A model generated the notes under the pieces. That model worked only from the letters and a program-made list of their open reading frames with translations, searched no databases and had not been told where the DNA came from. From Bacteroidota bacterium (GTDB taxonomy: Bacteria > Bacteroidota > Ignavibacteria > UBA10030), in assembly GCA_025454835.1 (NCBI GenBank), contig JALONQ010000027.1, forward strand, positions 1 to 35,674: a stretch of 35,674 nucleotides of DNA, given 5' to 3'. Positions within the stretch are counted from its first letter, which is position 1; each line of letters opens with the position of its first letter. The position numbers and the translations under genes were made by a program. Of this stretch, positions 34,609 through 35,674 are shown in pieces.

Positions 34609-35433
34609 CTACAATGATCTCCGCAGGCCTAGGCTCCACGTGAACCGCGTGGAGGATGAGGCCAGGTCCGACGGCGAGTACATCAGTCCCGGCATGGCCG
34701 AAACCGACCACCCATTGCCGAGGGGGACGATCAGAACGACCATGCCGTCGATGCTCGAAAGGCCCGTGACCGTGGCGGTGGTGGATACGAGCCCTGCATT
34801 CCGGCCTCGGTCGCGTTTCAACGAAGAGGCGGTGACCGTCTGGGAGCCGACCGATAACGAGACGATCGGCAACACGCTGAATCCCTCACCGGCAATGAAC
34901 AGCGAGGCATCGACCGAGGCGTAGGTCGCCCCCTCGCCGCCAAAGTAGCGGTCGAGGTCGGCGCCGAACGACCAGACGTCACCGTCGAAGGCGACCGCGA
35001 TGGTGGCCGATGTCGGCGAGGATGCGGAGGGATTGGTGGAGCCGGCGGGATACCAGGTGCGGACCAACGAGAACGCGAGATTCCAGGCCTCGGAAACCGC
35101 CAGCTCGTACTCGCCCATCAGCGAGGTCCGTTGCGCCGTCCACGGATCGGGTTGGATGGCCGCGCTGAGACCCAGCGAGAACCCTCCTTCGCAGGCCAAC
35201 CTGCCACCGGCCACGAACGTGATGCGCTCCGGCGCTGCATCGATGCCGTATTGTGACAGACGGCTCATCGCGCGAAGGGAGAGACTGCCGAACCAGGACG
35301 AGGGGTCGTCGCCCCCGTCAACCTGCGCCGCGGCCGGCGCCGGAGCCGCGGTCAGCAGCACGAGCGCCGCGATGAAACTCCAAGGGCCCCTCCCGCAACA
35401 GAAGGGACCCTCGTGCCTGGCGTGCGAACGCAT
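34609..35433 (-). CDS. Exported protein, probable outer-membrane beta-barrel (unidentified)
   Basis: The 274-residue product starts with a Cys- and Arg-containing n-region, then FIAALVLLTAAPAPAAAQ, a signal peptide ending near residue 36. The mature part is Gly/Ser-rich with alternating strands: FGSLSLRAMSRL, RITFVAGGRLACEGGFSLGLSAAI, EYELAVSEAWNLAFSLVRTWYP, ATIAVAFDGDVWSFGADLDRYFG, GEGFSVLPIVSLSVGSQTVTASSL, GMVVLIVPLGNGWSVSAMPGLMYSP, and FTWSLGLRRSL. The pattern suits an outer-membrane barrel, though the end is not Phe/Trp. I do not recognise a family. Its ATG is three bases from the palindromic element at 35437, so its promoter would lie in or beyond that element. Confidence 0.7.
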   Translation of the reverse strand: MRSHARHEGPFCCGRGPWSFIAALVLLTAAPAPAAAQVDGGDDPSSWFGSLSLRAMSRLSQYGIDAAPERITFVAGGRLACEGGFSLGLSAAIQPDPWTAQRTSLMGEYELAVSEAWNLAFSLVRTWYPAGSTNPSASSPTSATIAVAFDGDVWSFGADLDRYFGGEGATYASVDASLFIAGEGFSVLPIVSLSVGSQTVTASSLKRDRGRNAGLVSTTATVTGLSSIDGMVVLIVPLGNGWSVSAMPGLMYSPSDLASSSTRFTWSLGLRRSL

Positions 35434-35436
35434 GAT

Positions 35437-35580
35437 CTAGTGCCGTTTCCCATAACACTTATTGTGCGGCATGTGAAAGAAGTATGGGAAACGAGCACTA
35501 GTGCCTGCCCGCCGATCATGAATCCGAAGGGCAGGCGGGCTCGCTTCCCACACAAGATTTCTTTCGAGAAGCGGCACTAG
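35437..35580. mobile_element. Nested palindromic element, MITE- or REP-like
   Basis: The 144-bp unit is bounded by perfect 9-bp inverted repeats, CTAGTGCCG (35437-35445) and CGGCACTAG (35572-35580). Inside lie CTAGTGC...GCACTAG (35437-35443/35495-35501) with TTTCCCATA (35446-35454) facing TATGGGAAA (35483-35491). A second palindrome is GCCTGCCC (35503-35510)/GGGCAGGC (35529-35536). The two flanks are also related in inverted orientation (GAAAGAA...TGGGAA.CGAG on both). It has no coding capacity. Such architecture fits a non-autonomous mobile element or REP cluster. Confidence 0.6.
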
Positions 35581-35674
35581 CAGGATGCTGAAAAATGGTC
35601 GATTACCAACTTCGAGTTGAGTTGGGTGCGTTTGAACGAAGCTGCGGCACGCTGAGCGCGTCCCTCATCGTGCA
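35577..35674 (-). CDS. Possible C-terminal end of an ORF entering from the right edge (unidentified)
   Basis: A minus-strand frame is open from the window edge to a TAG at 35579-35577, ending ...NSKLVIDHFSASC. The 32 visible residues are too few for recognition. The stop codon falls inside the right-hand terminal repeat, as happens when a transposase gene runs to the end of its insertion sequence, but the identity is speculative and the frame may be chance. Confidence 0.2.
   Translation of the reverse strand, partial: HDEGRAQRAAASFKRTQLNSKLVIDHFSASC

Noticed and set aside
35352-35555. 67-codon frame across the palindromic element
   Set aside because: It overlaps the envelope protein gene and reads through inverted repeats, so it is not credible as a gene.

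Overview
The window is a chromosomal segment of a GC-rich, Gram-negative (diderm) bacterium. The best taxonomic clue is the C-terminal tail of the secreted glycoside hydrolase at 22717-24528 (NFPNPFNP..., VYDVLGREV, LPSGTYF). This is the type IX secretion sorting domain of the Bacteroidota/Ignavibacteria/Kapabacteria side of the FCB group. SecD, SecF, LpxH and outer-membrane barrel candidates fit a diderm. The exact phylum is an inference. The 16S fragment should settle it by alignment, which I could not run.

Layout: 1-4496 is an rRNA operon (3' part of 16S, tRNA-Ile(GAT), tRNA-Ala(TGC), 23S, 5S, terminator) with two boxA-like sites and a long stem flanking 23S. Next come rlmN-adk-GDPD phosphodiesterase (4589-7183) and a TPR-CHAT lipoprotein (7236-9863) that ends at a strong hairpin. 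An ECF sigma factor with a toastrack-type exported protein (minus strand) diverges from tmk and a C-terminal processing peptidase (plus strand). A minus-strand cluster follows, secD-secF-STAS protein-deoxynucleoside kinase (17806 down to 13937). It diverges from a plus-strand run of PpiD-like chaperone, envelope protein, aroK and aroB (18041-22617). Then come the type IX-tagged DUF187/GHL10 hydrolase, a convergent lpxH-PBP1A pair, a two-component pair (kinase and OmpR-type regulator), and a divergent four-gene TRAP transporter with a TatT-type lipoprotein (T-P-Q-M, 30725-34483). The right end holds a convergent envelope protein and a nested palindromic element at 35437-35580.

Most of the genes are envelope biogenesis or housekeeping: Sec export drive, periplasmic folding, peptidoglycan synthesis and trimming, lipid A synthesis, envelope-type sigma factor and sensor kinase. 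Eight transcription units carry a recurring TTGnnn-N16/17-TAnnTT promoter. Two of these place the start codon so close to the -10 box that the mRNAs would be leaderless or nearly so.

I saw no CRISPR array, prophage or defence island. The less ordinary signals are a CHAT domain without its His/Cys dyad, a TRAP binding protein without the usual substrate Arg beside a TatT partner, the promoter/leaderless pattern, the structured T-P intercistronic gap, the AT-rich hairpin inside the rRNA spacer, and the palindromic element at the right edge.
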